From Paenibacillus sacheonensis (GTDB lineage: Bacteria > Bacillota > Bacilli > Paenibacillales > Paenibacillaceae), in NCBI RefSeq assembly GCF_009909195.1, contig NZ_JAAAMU010000013.1:1-64000 (forward strand): DNA of 64,000 nt, written 5' to 3'. The notes under the pieces were generated by a model. That model worked only from the letters and a program-made list of their open reading frames with translations, made no database searches and was not told the origin of the DNA. Below, piece by piece: positions 41,233 to 50,014 of the stretch. Every line of letters begins with the position of its first letter. Position 1 is the first letter of the stretch. Both the position numbers and the translations under genes were made by a program.

Positions 41233-42438
41233 GTGTCTACGAAATTATGGCGCGCGCAGCGGCTGTCGCGCCTTGGCTCCTCGATCTTCGCGGAGGTCGC
41301 GGAGTGGAAGCGGAACGCGGTTCTGCGCGGGCTGGATGTGATCGATCTCAGCATCGGCAGTCCCGACCTACCGCCATCCGAACCGATCAGGGAGGCGCTG
41401 AGCCAAGCCGCGCTGCGGGGCGATGCGTACGGTTATCCGGGGTCCCGAGGCACGGCGGCTTTTCTCGCGAAGGCGTCCGAGTGGCTGGCTTTCCGCTTCG
41501 GCATCGCGATCGATCCCGCGGAGGAGCTCGTCTCGCTGATGGGTTCGCAGGACGGCCTCGGCCATCTGGCACTCGCGCTGTGCGACCCCGGCGATATCGT
41601 GCTGCTGCCGGATCCGGGGTATCCGGTCTATGCGGCTGCATTGGCCTTGGCAGGAGTCGTGCCTTATCTCATGCCGCTGCGGGCCGAGAACGATTACTTG
41701 CCCGACTTCGCAAGCGTACCGAACGACGTTTGGCAGCGCGCGAAGTTCATGCTGCTCAATTATCCGGGCAATCCTGTATCCGCCGTGGCGGACCTTGCCT
41801 TCTTCGAGCTTGCGGTCGAGACTGCCAAGCGGCACGGCGTTCTCATTGTGCATGATTTGGCTTATTCGGAAATGGCGTTCGACGGCTGCCGCCCGCCAAG
41901 CATACTTCAGGTCGACGGCGCGATCGACACGGCGGTCGAATTTCATTCCTTGTCGAAAAGCTTCAATATGGCAGGCTGCCGGATCGGCTTTCTTGCGGGC
42001 AACCGCGAAGCCGTCGCGGCAATGCGCGAACTGAAGGCGAACATCGATTACGGCGTTTTCCTCCCCGTACAAGAGGCGGGAATCGTCGCGCTTGACATGG
42101 ATATAGCGGGAACCGGGCCGAAGGTCGGGCCCGTCTATGAGCGCCGCCGAGACGTGCTGACGGAAGCGCTGCGAGAGCAGGGCTGGGAAGTCGAACGTCC
42201 CAAAGCGACGATGTTCCTGTGGGCGAAGCTGCCTCGGATGCAGTGGCAGCTGACCGAGCCATGGGACTCGCGTCGAATTTCCCGGGAAATGCTCGAAAGA
42301 GCGGGAGTCGCGGTCATTCCCGGCGATGCTTTCGGCGCGGAAGGCGAGGGCTTCGTACGTATCGCGCTGGTCGAGGACGAAGCTCGCCTGAGAGAGGCCG
42401 CGACGCGCATCGGCGCATTTATTCGCGGCGAATACTAG
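41233..42438 (+). CDS. PLP aminotransferase, DapL/LL-diaminopimelate-aminotransferase-like
   Basis: A 401-residue fold-type I aminotransferase. It contains LSIGSPDLPPSEPI, YGYPGSRGTAAF, NYPGNPVSAVA, HDLAYSEMAFDG and the PLP Lys in FHSLSKSFNMAGCRIGF. The HSLSKSFNMAG form is typical of LL-DAP aminotransferase and MalY/YfdZ-type enzymes. Substrate is not determined by these motifs. GAGGGGATAAGC precedes the GTG start. It ends at a strong bidirectional hairpin. Confidence 0.87.
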   Translation: MSTKLWRAQRLSRLGSSIFAEVAEWKRNAVLRGLDVIDLSIGSPDLPPSEPIREALSQAALRGDAYGYPGSRGTAAFLAKASEWLAFRFGIAIDPAEELVSLMGSQDGLGHLALALCDPGDIVLLPDPGYPVYAAALALAGVVPYLMPLRAENDYLPDFASVPNDVWQRAKFMLLNYPGNPVSAVADLAFFELAVETAKRHGVLIVHDLAYSEMAFDGCRPPSILQVDGAIDTAVEFHSLSKSFNMAGCRIGFLAGNREAVAAMRELKANIDYGVFLPVQEAGIVALDMDIAGTGPKVGPVYERRRDVLTEALREQGWEVERPKATMFLWAKLPRMQWQLTEPWDSRRISREMLERAGVAVIPGDAFGAEGEGFVRIALVEDEARLREAATRIGAFIRGEY

Positions 42439-42516
42439 GCTGTTGGCCTCTTTCCGATTGGGAGCCTCACCTAACATGACTTAACGGACATAACGAGAAC
42501 GTGCGAAAGTTATCGA

Positions 42517-42567
42517 GAAAGCCGGCAGGCTGCATCAGACGAAGCTGATGCAGCCTGCCGGCTTTTT
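42517..42567. terminator. long bidirectional terminator
   Basis: AAAGCCGGCAGGCTGCATCA pairs perfectly with its complement over an eight-base loop and continues into TTTTT on the plus strand. It separates the plus-strand aminotransferase from the convergent sugar-oxidoreductase operon. Confidence 0.93.
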
Positions 42568-42596
42568 GGTTTTCAAACTTCTTACAAACTTCATGC

Positions 42597-42923
42597 TAAC
42601 GGGAGGAGGAAAGCTCGCGTGCCCAGCCCTCGATGCAAAAATCGATCCGGCGGCGGCCTTCGGTCTCCGATGCTTCGTGCGTATCGCGCAGCCATTCCGG
42701 AAGCGGGCCTTGATGCAGGCCCAAGTGCTCCATGCGCACCGTTTCGGGCTACGCGGCCGAATATATTCGGCTCCGGCGCCCATTCTCCGTAAATGTCGAC
42801 GATGCCGGCAGCCTCGAAGCCGGGCTTGCCCGGCCAATGCTCCAAGCCTTCCGTGCCAACCGGCAGAAGCCGCGGTTTACGCGGCTTCCCTGCAACGAAA
42901 GGTAAGGCCTCCGTCTGTTTCAT
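42597..42923 (-). pseudogene. small gene with a frameshift, last in the Gfo/Idh operon
   Basis: The ATG overlaps the stop of the upstream Gfo/Idh gene (ATGA). The first ~60 codons (FVAGKPRKPRLLPVGTEGLEHW, then YGEWAPEPNIFGRVA) are followed, in a frame shifted at the C-run 42746-42748 (GGG on plus), by ETVRMEHLGLHQGPLPEWLRD and a natural stop at 42597. One extra C explains the break. I do not recognise the family. The restored product would be about 108 residues, soluble. Confidence 0.65.
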
Positions 42924-43900
42924 CGTATGATTTTCACCGGTTGTCCGGATGCGGCCGACTCGTAGGCGGCCAGCGCGACGCGCACCGCCTCCAGCCCGTC
43001 CTCGCCCGTGACGGCGACGGGCTTGTCGTTGCGAATGCTGTCGACGAAGGAGGCCACCAGGCCCGCATCCATATCGGAACCCCAGTTGACCCAGGATGTT
43101 TTCATCGTTGCGTCTTTATGGACCACGATATTTTGCTTGAACAGATCGACTTTGCTGACGCCGGCGCTGCCGACGATTTCGAGCGTCACGTCGCCCCAGG
43201 TCGGGAAGGATTTGGTTCGCGACCAGGAAGGGTCGAGCGAAGCGATAACGCCGTTGTCGAATGCAAACACGAGCGTTCCGCAATCATCCGCTTCGATCTT
43301 GTGGAAGCGCGTGCCGATCTCCGCGTACACTTCGGTGATCTCCGCGCCCGGCATGATCCAACGCATCAAGTCGACGACATGGACCGTGTGGTCGATGACG
43401 GCTCCGCCGCCGGACTTGGCCTTCTCGATAAACCACCCGCCAGGCATGGAGCCGCGATTGGTGCCCTGTAAGGCGCGAATGCGGCCCAGCGAGCCGTTGT
43501 CGACGTCGCGCTTCATCGCCGCGGCTGCGGGGTGAAAACGGCAGGGGAATGCGGTCATCAGCTTGACGCCGTGGCGGTGCGCCGCTTGGACGATCTCCTC
43601 GGCGCTTTCCAAGGAGTCGGCAAGGGGCTTTTCGCACAAAATGTGTTTGCCGGCATGCGCCGCGGCAACGGCCAGCTCGCGATGGAGGGCATTCTCGGAG
43701 CAAACGACGACCGCCTCGATATCCGATGCCAGCAGCTTCTCGTAGTCTTGTTCCCAATGGGTGCCGAAGTCGTGCGCAGCCTGGCGGCCGCGATTCTCTT
43801 CGGCTTCGGCGACGCCGGCGATTTCAACGCCAAGCTGGCGCAGGCCGTGCACATAAGCGTAGACATGCATGTGGGCAACGCCCAGTAGGCCGATCTTCAT
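42920..43900 (-). CDS. Gfo/Idh/MocA-family oxidoreductase
   Basis: A 326-residue NAD(P)-dependent sugar-type dehydrogenase. The N-terminal Rossmann segment is MKIGLLGVAHMH, with the usual glycine loop altered; the CEKPLADS motif carries the catalytic-region Lys and Pro, and IDHTVHVVDLMRW holds the active-site His and Asp. Its start overlaps the previous gene's stop by one base. It is the third intact gene of a minus-strand operon with an aldo/keto reductase and another family member, suggesting successive oxidation steps on a sugar or inositol derivative. Confidence 0.9.
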   Translation of the reverse strand: MKIGLLGVAHMHVYAYVHGLRQLGVEIAGVAEAEENRGRQAAHDFGTHWEQDYEKLLASDIEAVVVCSENALHRELAVAAAHAGKHILCEKPLADSLESAEEIVQAAHRHGVKLMTAFPCRFHPAAAAMKRDVDNGSLGRIRALQGTNRGSMPGGWFIEKAKSGGGAVIDHTVHVVDLMRWIMPGAEITEVYAEIGTRFHKIEADDCGTLVFAFDNGVIASLDPSWSRTKSFPTWGDVTLEIVGSAGVSKVDLFKQNIVVHKDATMKTSWVNWGSDMDAGLVASFVDSIRNDKPVAVTGEDGLEAVRVALAAYESAASGQPVKIIR

Positions 43901-44910
43901 CAGGCATTCCCCTTTCCGAAGCTTTCCATTTCGACAGCCGTACCGGTTATGGCCGAATGCATGCAGGCGAGACTGATGCGCAGCGCTTCGAACGCATCCT
44001 CGGCAGTCAGGACGGGCTCGATGCCATCGGCGATGCAGCGCAGAAAATGATCGAGCTCCACGTCGTACGGGCTATGGGTTAGGGCGCTGTGCGGCACTTG
44101 CACGGCCGCCTGGTTGACTTCCTTCGCAGCCAGTTGGACGCGGTTCGTGACGGCATCCTCCGAGTTGACCGACAGAATGCCGCCATTCCCGGCAACCTCG
44201 AGACGCGTGGCGAACCCTTCGGGATAAGCCCACGACCCATTGGCATAGCCGATCGCTCCGCTGCCGAAGCGCAGCGTAACGAAGGCATGATCCGGTTCCT
44301 CGGTGTCGCCGGAAGCGAGCAGGCTGCGCGCGTAGACGCGGTCTACTTCGCCGAACGTCCAGCGCAGCCAGTCGAAGTCATGCAGCATCAGATCGAGCAG
44401 CACGCCGCCGGATTTGGAAAAATCCAGATACCAGCCGTCATAGCCGCGCGGACAGGCACTGACGCGCTCCGTGCGGATCGTGCCGACTTCTCCGATCTCG
44501 CCGCTTCGGATCAGGTCCCGAACTTGCGCGTATTCCGGGAAGAAGCGCAGCACATGGCCGACGTACAGCTGAACGCCGGCCGCCTTGCAGGCCTCGATCA
44601 TCTCCCGCGCGTCCGCGAGGCTGCCGGCGATCGGCTTCTCGCAGATGACGTGCTTGCCGCAGGATGCGGCGCGCAGAACGTATTCTTTGTGCATGAACGT
44701 AGGAAGACAGATATCGAGGACATCGGGAGTTTCGGCAGCCATGAGCTCGTCGAGCGTGGCATAGGCGCGCGTCCCAAGCCGCTCCGCTAGAGCGGCGGCC
44801 GTCTCCAGCCGGGAATCGACGATGCCGGCGAGCTCGGCGCGCGGATTGCGCGCATGTGCCTCGGCATGGACGGTGCCCATGGCCCCGGAGCCGATAAGTG
44901 CGATTCGCAT
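43900..44910 (-). CDS. Gfo/Idh/MocA-family oxidoreductase
   Basis: A 336-residue dehydrogenase with the Rossmann motif IGSGAMGTVHAEAH, CEKPIAGS and LLDLMLHDFDWLRW (catalytic Asp/His region). It shares about the same architecture as its downstream neighbour but is clearly divergent in sequence, so this is an old duplication or separate recruitment. AGGAGGGG lies five bases before the ATG. The frame is open for another 106 codons upstream, but these carry no conserved features and would read through the operator region. Confidence 0.9.
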   Translation of the reverse strand: MRIALIGSGAMGTVHAEAHARNPRAELAGIVDSRLETAAALAERLGTRAYATLDELMAAETPDVLDICLPTFMHKEYVLRAASCGKHVICEKPIAGSLADAREMIEACKAAGVQLYVGHVLRFFPEYAQVRDLIRSGEIGEVGTIRTERVSACPRGYDGWYLDFSKSGGVLLDLMLHDFDWLRWTFGEVDRVYARSLLASGDTEEPDHAFVTLRFGSGAIGYANGSWAYPEGFATRLEVAGNGGILSVNSEDAVTNRVQLAAKEVNQAAVQVPHSALTHSPYDVELDHFLRCIADGIEPVLTAEDAFEALRISLACMHSAITGTAVEMESFGKGNA

Positions 44911-44929
44911 GTGTTCCCCTCCTAAACAT

Positions 44930-45011
44930 AAACTTAGTTTTGCGGGCGAAGTCTCGCAGCCGTCAATAAAACAAGAAAGCAAACCTACATCGGAAGCAAA
45001 AACTAAGTTTT
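44930..45011 (-). promoter_or_regulatory. pair of AAAACTWAGTTTT palindromes upstream of the Gfo/Idh genes
   Basis: AAACTTAGTTTT (44930-44941) and AAAACTAAGTTTT (44999-45011) are near-identical palindromes about 69 bases apart, each followed by GCG. They flank a TTGACG hexamer on the minus strand. Paired operators around a promoter suit a looping repressor, for example of ROK or MarR type; the regulator is not in the window. Confidence 0.6.
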
Positions 45012-45029
45012 GCGATGGCAAAGCCTCTC

Positions 45030-45995
45030 TTAAACTTTCGCAATCCGCCTGCGGTTCCAAGCATCGAGAGACTGCCAGAACGATTCCGGGACGGGATAGC
45101 GCAGCGCCTCGAGCGTGGAGAGCAGCTCGCCCTCGTCCTTCGGACCGGTCAGATTCATGACGATATCCGTGCAGCGCAGCGGATACTGCAGGGCAGCGGC
45201 TAATAAAGGAATGCCGAAGGCGGCGCACAGATCATAGACTTCCCCGGCGAGCTTGCGCCGTTTGACCGACTCCTCGTGCCTTTCCGACACCAGCAGCGTC
45301 CGAGGATCCGCGCCGGACAGGATGCCGGCGGACAGCGGGCTGCCGTTCACGATGCCGGCATTCCGTTCGGCGCCGAGCCGGATCAGCGTATCTGCGCTTT
45401 GATCGATCGGCGTATAATCCGAATACGTGAGCACGGAATCCACGTGACCGTTCGCAATGACTTCCTCGAGCAGATCCAGCGGGCGGGTGCCCAGACCGAC
45501 GTAGCGGATTTTGCCGGCGCTTCTCGCTTCCCTCAGCGCTTCCAGCGCACCGCCGGGGACGGTGACTTGGCTGAGCGTATAGACGTCGTGGATTTGCAGC
45601 AGGTCGATATAATCCGTTTGCAAACGCCGCAGGCTTTCGTCGATGCCGCGCGTTACATGCGCTTTCGCTTCTCCCGGCGTCAGCTCCTTGGGGATCGGCG
45701 CCTTCGTCGCCGCGAAGACCGAGGAGCGAAGTCCGCCGAGCCCCTTGATGAACGAGCCGACGACGAACTCGCTGTCTCCATAGGCCGCGGACGTATCGTA
45801 ATAGCGGATGCCGAGCTCGTAGGCATGTTCCAATACTGCCGTATCCCGCTTGAGACGGGCGGCATCCAGGCCGTCTCGTCCGAGCCAGGCGGCCCCGACG
45901 CCATATGCCCAATCGTCTCCGCCGTTACGCAGCCGGAACCGGCGGACTTCTTCGTTAAACGGCGGCATGGTTTCGTTAAGCAGGTGCGTTGACAA
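45030..45995 (-). CDS. aldo/keto reductase family oxidoreductase
   Basis: A 321-residue TIM-barrel reductase. The catalytic tetrad is visible: Asp in YYDTSAAYG, Tyr in the same block, Lys in FAATKAP and His in LQIHDVY. Its branch is similar to L-fucose/D-threo-aldose dehydrogenases (ends ALQYPLRCTDIVMNLTGPK). TTG at 45995 follows GGAGGTGG closely and is preferred to upstream starts that lie in a decayed gene. It is first of the intact genes in the operon. Confidence 0.88.
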   Translation of the reverse strand: MSTHLLNETMPPFNEEVRRFRLRNGGDDWAYGVGAAWLGRDGLDAARLKRDTAVLEHAYELGIRYYDTSAAYGDSEFVVGSFIKGLGGLRSSVFAATKAPIPKELTPGEAKAHVTRGIDESLRRLQTDYIDLLQIHDVYTLSQVTVPGGALEALREARSAGKIRYVGLGTRPLDLLEEVIANGHVDSVLTYSDYTPIDQSADTLIRLGAERNAGIVNGSPLSAGILSGADPRTLLVSERHEESVKRRKLAGEVYDLCAAFGIPLLAAALQYPLRCTDIVMNLTGPKDEGELLSTLEALRYPVPESFWQSLDAWNRRRIAKV

Positions 45996-46501
45996 GTCGT
46001 TCCACCTCCATTTCAAGACGCAATTGGGTCGCTGGCTGCAGGAGTACCAGAAACTCCCGGTCATGAATGTCGTGATGCGCAGTCACCGTTCCGGCTTCCA
46101 TGCAAGAAGAAGCGCGAACGGAGCGATGCTCGCCGAAGGCGCCCGCCAGCAGACGAAGCTCCCTGACTTCGCCGTCCTAGGCACGTCGCCGACCGACAGC
46201 CAGCCATGCGGCCATGTCCAGCCGTAGTAACCAGCATACCATTTGCCCCCAGTGTCTCCCCGATTTCGCCGGACAAACCGACGTTGTCGGGGACGAGACC
46301 GCCGTTCCGCTCGGCACGCGCAATCCAGGCATCCACGTATTCTTTCACCCTCGTACCGTACTTTTCCTCCCCGGTATGCAGGAAGGCGTTCGCAACCATC
46401 GTCGTGGCTGCCAAATTCGCGATCACGTCGCCGCGCGACACCCGCTCGCGTATGACGGCCCCCATCGCCGCGTGCTCGGGACGGCGGATATCTTCAAACT
46501 C
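45976..46501 (-). pseudogene. remnant of a large carbohydrate-active or six-hairpin-like protein
   Basis: Recognisable pieces in three frames run in order: EFEDIRRPEHAAMGAVIRE, IANLAATTMVANAFLHTGEE, VPDNVGLSGEIGETLG, then (frame shift at the C-run 46246-46250) GKWYAGYYGWTWPHGW, then (second shift near 46180) REFLVLLQPATQLRLEMEVE with a natural stop at 45976. The fragment lacks its N-terminal part and probably an internal part. It resembles hypothetical heparinase/six-hairpin-type proteins found with Gfo/Idh operons in Paenibacillus. Its end overlaps the aldo/keto reductase start, so it was once the first gene of this operon. Confidence 0.7.
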
Positions 46502-46520
46502 ACATGCGCTGCGCGAAACA

Positions 46521-46910
46521 ACGGAAGTCCTCCCTCCACATTCCCCAAGGTACTCGTTTTATGGGAAAGTTAGTCGTGTCGGTTTTGAAGATCAGCGTCT
46601 AATTCGAATTTCATTGAGGACGGGGACGAACGACAGGCGACAGCAAAATTTGAGGCTGCGAAGCAAATGTATCGACTCTGCGGAGGTACTGGCTTGCCCT
46701 TGCCGAGCATGCGTCAGAGCCCCATCAAACCTGGGTAGGCGATTAGGGTTAGATACGTTCCCATGAGGCACGATTACGGACCAATACGAGGATCAGCGGC
46801 AACTATCGCATGTTTTGGGGGTCCCGATTAATAGGAGGAGGTTATTCGTCTTATTCGGGAGAATGCAGCGAGCACGGCAAGACTGGGGGAAGACTGGGGG
46901 AGTGATAGAA
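46521..46910. other. intergenic stretch without a supported gene
   Basis: About 390 bases next to the decayed operon gene. Open frames here lack ribosome sites and recognisable sequence. It may hold further erased remnants of the same gene. Confidence 0.5.
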
Positions 46911-46945
46911 TTAGAAAGGCCCGGCCATGCAGTCATGGCCGGACC
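46911..46945 (-). terminator. terminator after the small hypothetical gene
   Basis: On the minus strand GGTCCGGCCATG pairs with CATGGCCGGGCC over a four-base loop and is followed by TTTCTAATTC. Confidence 0.75.
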
Positions 46946-46961
46946 CGGACGAACGTACGGT

Positions 46962-47228
46962 TTAAGACTGCGAATCGCAGCGGTAAACCTTGCACTTTTC
47001 CTGCTCCATAAGCGCGTGCACTTCTTCGATTTTCTTGGCGATGGCGAGAAGCAGCCGGTTGAATTCCTCGTCCGTCAGCGCGGAGGGAGGGGGTTCTATG
47101 TACGCGTCGTTTTGTTTGAACTTATCCATGATGTTCTCCTGCCATGTGAAGTCTCCGATTGCTGCCGCATAGTCGTAAAGATCCAGGTCGTCGCTCAAAC
47201 CACTGAATGCTCCTTTGCCGTCCTGCAT
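46962..47228 (-). CDS. small hypothetical protein
   Basis: An 88-residue acidic protein (SGLSDDLDLYDYAAAIGDFTW, IEPPPSALTDEEFNRLLLA, helix IAKKIEEVHALMEQEK) with two Cys near the C terminus (KCKVYRCDSQS). I recognise no family. The start is doubtful: a good GGAGGAG site lies just before an ATG in another frame, and this frame's ATG at 47228 is 16 bases from that site. Either the start is weak or one base has been lost near the 5' end. A terminator follows directly. Confidence 0.55.
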   Translation of the reverse strand: MQDGKGAFSGLSDDLDLYDYAAAIGDFTWQENIMDKFKQNDAYIEPPPSALTDEEFNRLLLAIAKKIEEVHALMEQEKCKVYRCDSQS

Positions 47229-47454
47229 CAATCATTGTCATTGTCTCCTCCAAAATGAAACAATAGATACTCTTCGAACGTATAACGATGCAAGAAAGAA
47301 AATAAATCCAAATAGTGGATAACGCAACGATTTTGCTCACCACTATGCTAAAATTATAGTAAACTTTACGTTACATATCCGTTACATGTTTCGTTCCGCA
47401 GGCGAGCATTTATCATAATCGACCGGGGCAGAGGTCTTGCGTGGAGGCATTGAA

Positions 47455-48930
47455 ATGTCAGACTTGAACGATCAGAATTCGATCATGACCTACCGTTACC
47501 GGCAATCAAGCCGAGCGGCGGCGGAAACGCTTCTGCTCCTTCATGGAAACGGCTTCAACAGCTCGTTTTGGGGCGAAATGGCCGAGCGTTTGAATGAGCG
47601 TTACCATCTGCTTTTCATCGATTTGCAGGGAGGCTTTGAAGGCGAGATTACCTGGGATATCCTGTCCAATGCGCTGTTCGGCGTGTTGGATGCGCTTGCG
47701 GTTCGAGAGGTTCATATCGCAGGGCACAGCTTCGGCGGCTCGCTGGCGGTCGCGTTCGCGGAACGGAATCCCAGCAGGGTCAAATCGCTCGTCCTGTTAT
47801 CGATCGCCATGTTCTATCCCGCCGTCGAAGGGGAGCATATCGTTCATTCCTACCTGAAGCTCATAGAGAAGGAGGGGCTTCGGGCCGTCGCCCGGCGCGA
47901 GTTCATTCCGTTCCTCACGCTGCTCCCGGATGGACATGAGACGATTCAGCGGATTTACGACGCTTACGATCGGATGGACGGACGGCTGTACGTCCAATTG
48001 TTTCGACTGCAAATGCTGGAACGGCCCATTCATGAGCGGCGCAAAATCAACTGCAAGACGCTGCTGCTTGCCGGTGAGCGGGACAAGCTGTATCTTCCGC
48101 AGCTGCAATCGATTACGGCAGGCTACTTCGAGCAAGGATCGTTCCTGGTCGTGCCGCATGCGGCGAATGCGGTGTTCATCGACCAGCCGCTGTTGACGGC
48201 CCAGTGGATCGACGAGTTCATAACCAGAGCTTCGGATCGCGAGCTGCCGCAGGTGGAGAAGGAAACCATGGCCAGCCGAATCCCGTCCGTTCTTCATTCC
48301 GTCATGCAAACGGTCGCTCAGGCTTCGAGCTCTACCGCGGGCAGGCAGTTCGAGCCCACGCTCAGCGTCGCGTTGTTTCATCCGTTTCAAGTGCAACTGA
48401 ACGGCGTTCCGATTGCGGATGGCTGGGATAAACGTTATGCGCGCAATATATTGGCCTATGTCGCGATACATCCCGCATGCACGCGGGAAGAGCTGTGCGA
48501 TGCCTTGTTTCCGGACGTGCACCGGTCGGCTGCGCTTAATAATCTGCGGGTCTACTTAGGGCACTTAAAGAAGCTGCTCGAGCTGCCGGGCGGAGATTCC
48601 CTTCTTGACGCGGGCCGCAGGCATATCCGATTGAAGGCCGTCGTCGAATGCGATCTCCAAACCTATGCGGCCGCCATGAAGCGAATCCTGCTCATCGCGG
48701 ATGAAGAGGCCAAATACGCGGCGGCCAAACAATTCCTGCCGCTGCTCGGCGAGGCGCCGTTCATGACGGGCATCTATGATCAGTGGTTCATCGATTTTCG
48801 CTCCGATTTCGAAGAGTTGATCGCCGAGCTATCCAAATGGACGGCATTGCGGGAAAAGCAGCTGAATCGGCCGGATTCGGCGCTGTACTTCGAGAAATTC
48901 GCCGGCAGCATTCTGGACGACTCTATGTAA
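47455..48930 (+). CDS. alpha/beta-hydrolase fused to a SARP/BTAD-like DNA-binding region
   Basis: A 491-residue protein of two parts. Residues ~15-265 are an alpha/beta-hydrolase: oxyanion region LLLLHGNGFNSSFW, nucleophile Ser92 in AGHSFGGS, acid in LLAGERDKLY and a His in VVPHAANAVF. After a Ser/Gln linker, ~300-375 is a winged-helix of the OmpR/SARP type (LSVALFHPFQVQLNG, DKRYARNILAYVAIHP, LFPDVHRSAALNNLRVYLGHLKKLLE), followed by a short BTAD-like helical part. SARP-type regulators are typical of actinomycetes. The fusion suggests a transcription factor that senses or hydrolyses an ester or lactone ligand, which is inference. The ATG at 47455 follows GTGGAGG; there is no signal peptide. 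Confidence 0.82.
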   Translation: MSDLNDQNSIMTYRYRQSSRAAAETLLLLHGNGFNSSFWGEMAERLNERYHLLFIDLQGGFEGEITWDILSNALFGVLDALAVREVHIAGHSFGGSLAVAFAERNPSRVKSLVLLSIAMFYPAVEGEHIVHSYLKLIEKEGLRAVARREFIPFLTLLPDGHETIQRIYDAYDRMDGRLYVQLFRLQMLERPIHERRKINCKTLLLAGERDKLYLPQLQSITAGYFEQGSFLVVPHAANAVFIDQPLLTAQWIDEFITRASDRELPQVEKETMASRIPSVLHSVMQTVAQASSSTAGRQFEPTLSVALFHPFQVQLNGVPIADGWDKRYARNILAYVAIHPACTREELCDALFPDVHRSAALNNLRVYLGHLKKLLELPGGDSLLDAGRRHIRLKAVVECDLQTYAAAMKRILLIADEEAKYAAAKQFLPLLGEAPFMTGIYDQWFIDFRSDFEELIAELSKWTALREKQLNRPDSALYFEKFAGSILDDSM

Positions 48931-49022
48931 ATGCATCCATTCGGGCAATATCGTTGCGGTCATGGGCGGTCCTATTCTATGATAGACGTACATAAACCGA
49001 TAGAAATGGATGGAAGCGACTT

Positions 49023-49883
49023 ATGAACGAAAACAAGATATTGATCGTCGACGGAATGGCGCTGCTCTTCCGCGCGTATTTTGCGCAGTCGTACGATGCG
49101 CGCAGGACGGCGGACGGCACGCCGACGAATGCCGTATACGGCTTTCTGCAATATTTATTCGATGCGGTCAAGCAATTCTCGCCGACGCATGTATTGTGCT
49201 GCTGGGACATGGGGAGCAAGACGTTCCGCACGGAGATGTACGCGAACTATAAGGCGAACCGGCCGGAAGCGCCGGAAGACCTCATCCCGCAATTCTCGCT
49301 CGTGAAGGACATCGTCGCCGCGCTCGACATTCCGAACGTCGGGCTGGAGGGCTACGAGGCCGACGATTGCATCGGCACGTTGTCTCAGAAGCTCAGCGCG
49401 CTCGGCCATGTGTACGTGCTGACGGGCGACCAAGATATGCTGCAGCTGGTGTCGGACCGCATCCATGTCGTCATCATGAAGAAGGGACGCGGCAACTATG
49501 CGGTGTACGATCTGGATTTCCTGCGGACGGACAAAGGCGTGCACCCGTTCCAAATCATCGAGATGAAAGGGTTGACGGGCGACACGAGCGACAATTATCC
49601 CGGCGTCAAAGGAATCGGCGAGAAGACCGCGCTGAAGCTGCTGCAGGAATACGAATCGATCGACGGGATCTTGGCCAATCTGGATTCCTTGTCCAAGAGC
49701 GTCAAGACGAAGATCGAATCCGATCTCGACATGCTGCACTTATCCCGCACGCTCGCGCGCATCAATATCGAAGTGCCGATCCATTGCGAGCTGGATGCTT
49801 GCCTGTGGGCGGTGCCGCTGGAAACCGCGCAGCCGGTGTTCGAGCAGTATCGATTGACGTCGCTGCTGAAGCTGATTGGTTAA
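49023..49883 (+). CDS. 5'-3' exonuclease (PolI N-terminal domain type, YpcP-like)
   Basis: A 286-residue stand-alone FEN/PolI-type nuclease. It carries ILIVDGMALLFRAYF, the arch region TFRTEMYANYKANRPEAP, metal-binding acids in GYEADDCIGTL and LTGDQDMLQL, and the helix-hairpin-helix GVKGIGEKTALKLL. It removes RNA primers or flaps, in addition to or redundantly with PolA. GGAAGCG lies just upstream. It is monocistronic with its own terminator. Confidence 0.93.
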   Translation: MNENKILIVDGMALLFRAYFAQSYDARRTADGTPTNAVYGFLQYLFDAVKQFSPTHVLCCWDMGSKTFRTEMYANYKANRPEAPEDLIPQFSLVKDIVAALDIPNVGLEGYEADDCIGTLSQKLSALGHVYVLTGDQDMLQLVSDRIHVVIMKKGRGNYAVYDLDFLRTDKGVHPFQIIEMKGLTGDTSDNYPGVKGIGEKTALKLLQEYESIDGILANLDSLSKSVKTKIESDLDMLHLSRTLARINIEVPIHCELDACLWAVPLETAQPVFEQYRLTSLLKLIG

Positions 49884-49918
49884 CGGGACTCATGAATGTC
49901 ATTATTTGTTGCTTGGAG

Positions 49919-49960
49919 AAACGGGATGGCGCGGCTGAGACTGCGCTGTCCCGTTTTTTC
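49919..49960 (+). terminator. terminator after the exonuclease gene
   Basis: AACGGGAtgGCGC pairs with GCGCtgTCCCGTT and is followed by TTTTT. Confidence 0.9.
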
Positions 49961-50014
49961 GTTCATCCGTTTGTTATCGACAGAATCTATCAAATGCGGT
50001 ATTGTATGTTTAAA

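Noticed and set aside
44911-45228. N-terminal extension of the second Gfo/Idh gene
   Set aside because: It would run across the palindromic operators and the end of the aldo/keto reductase gene. The Rossmann start MRIALIGSG and AGGAGGGG place the start at 44910.
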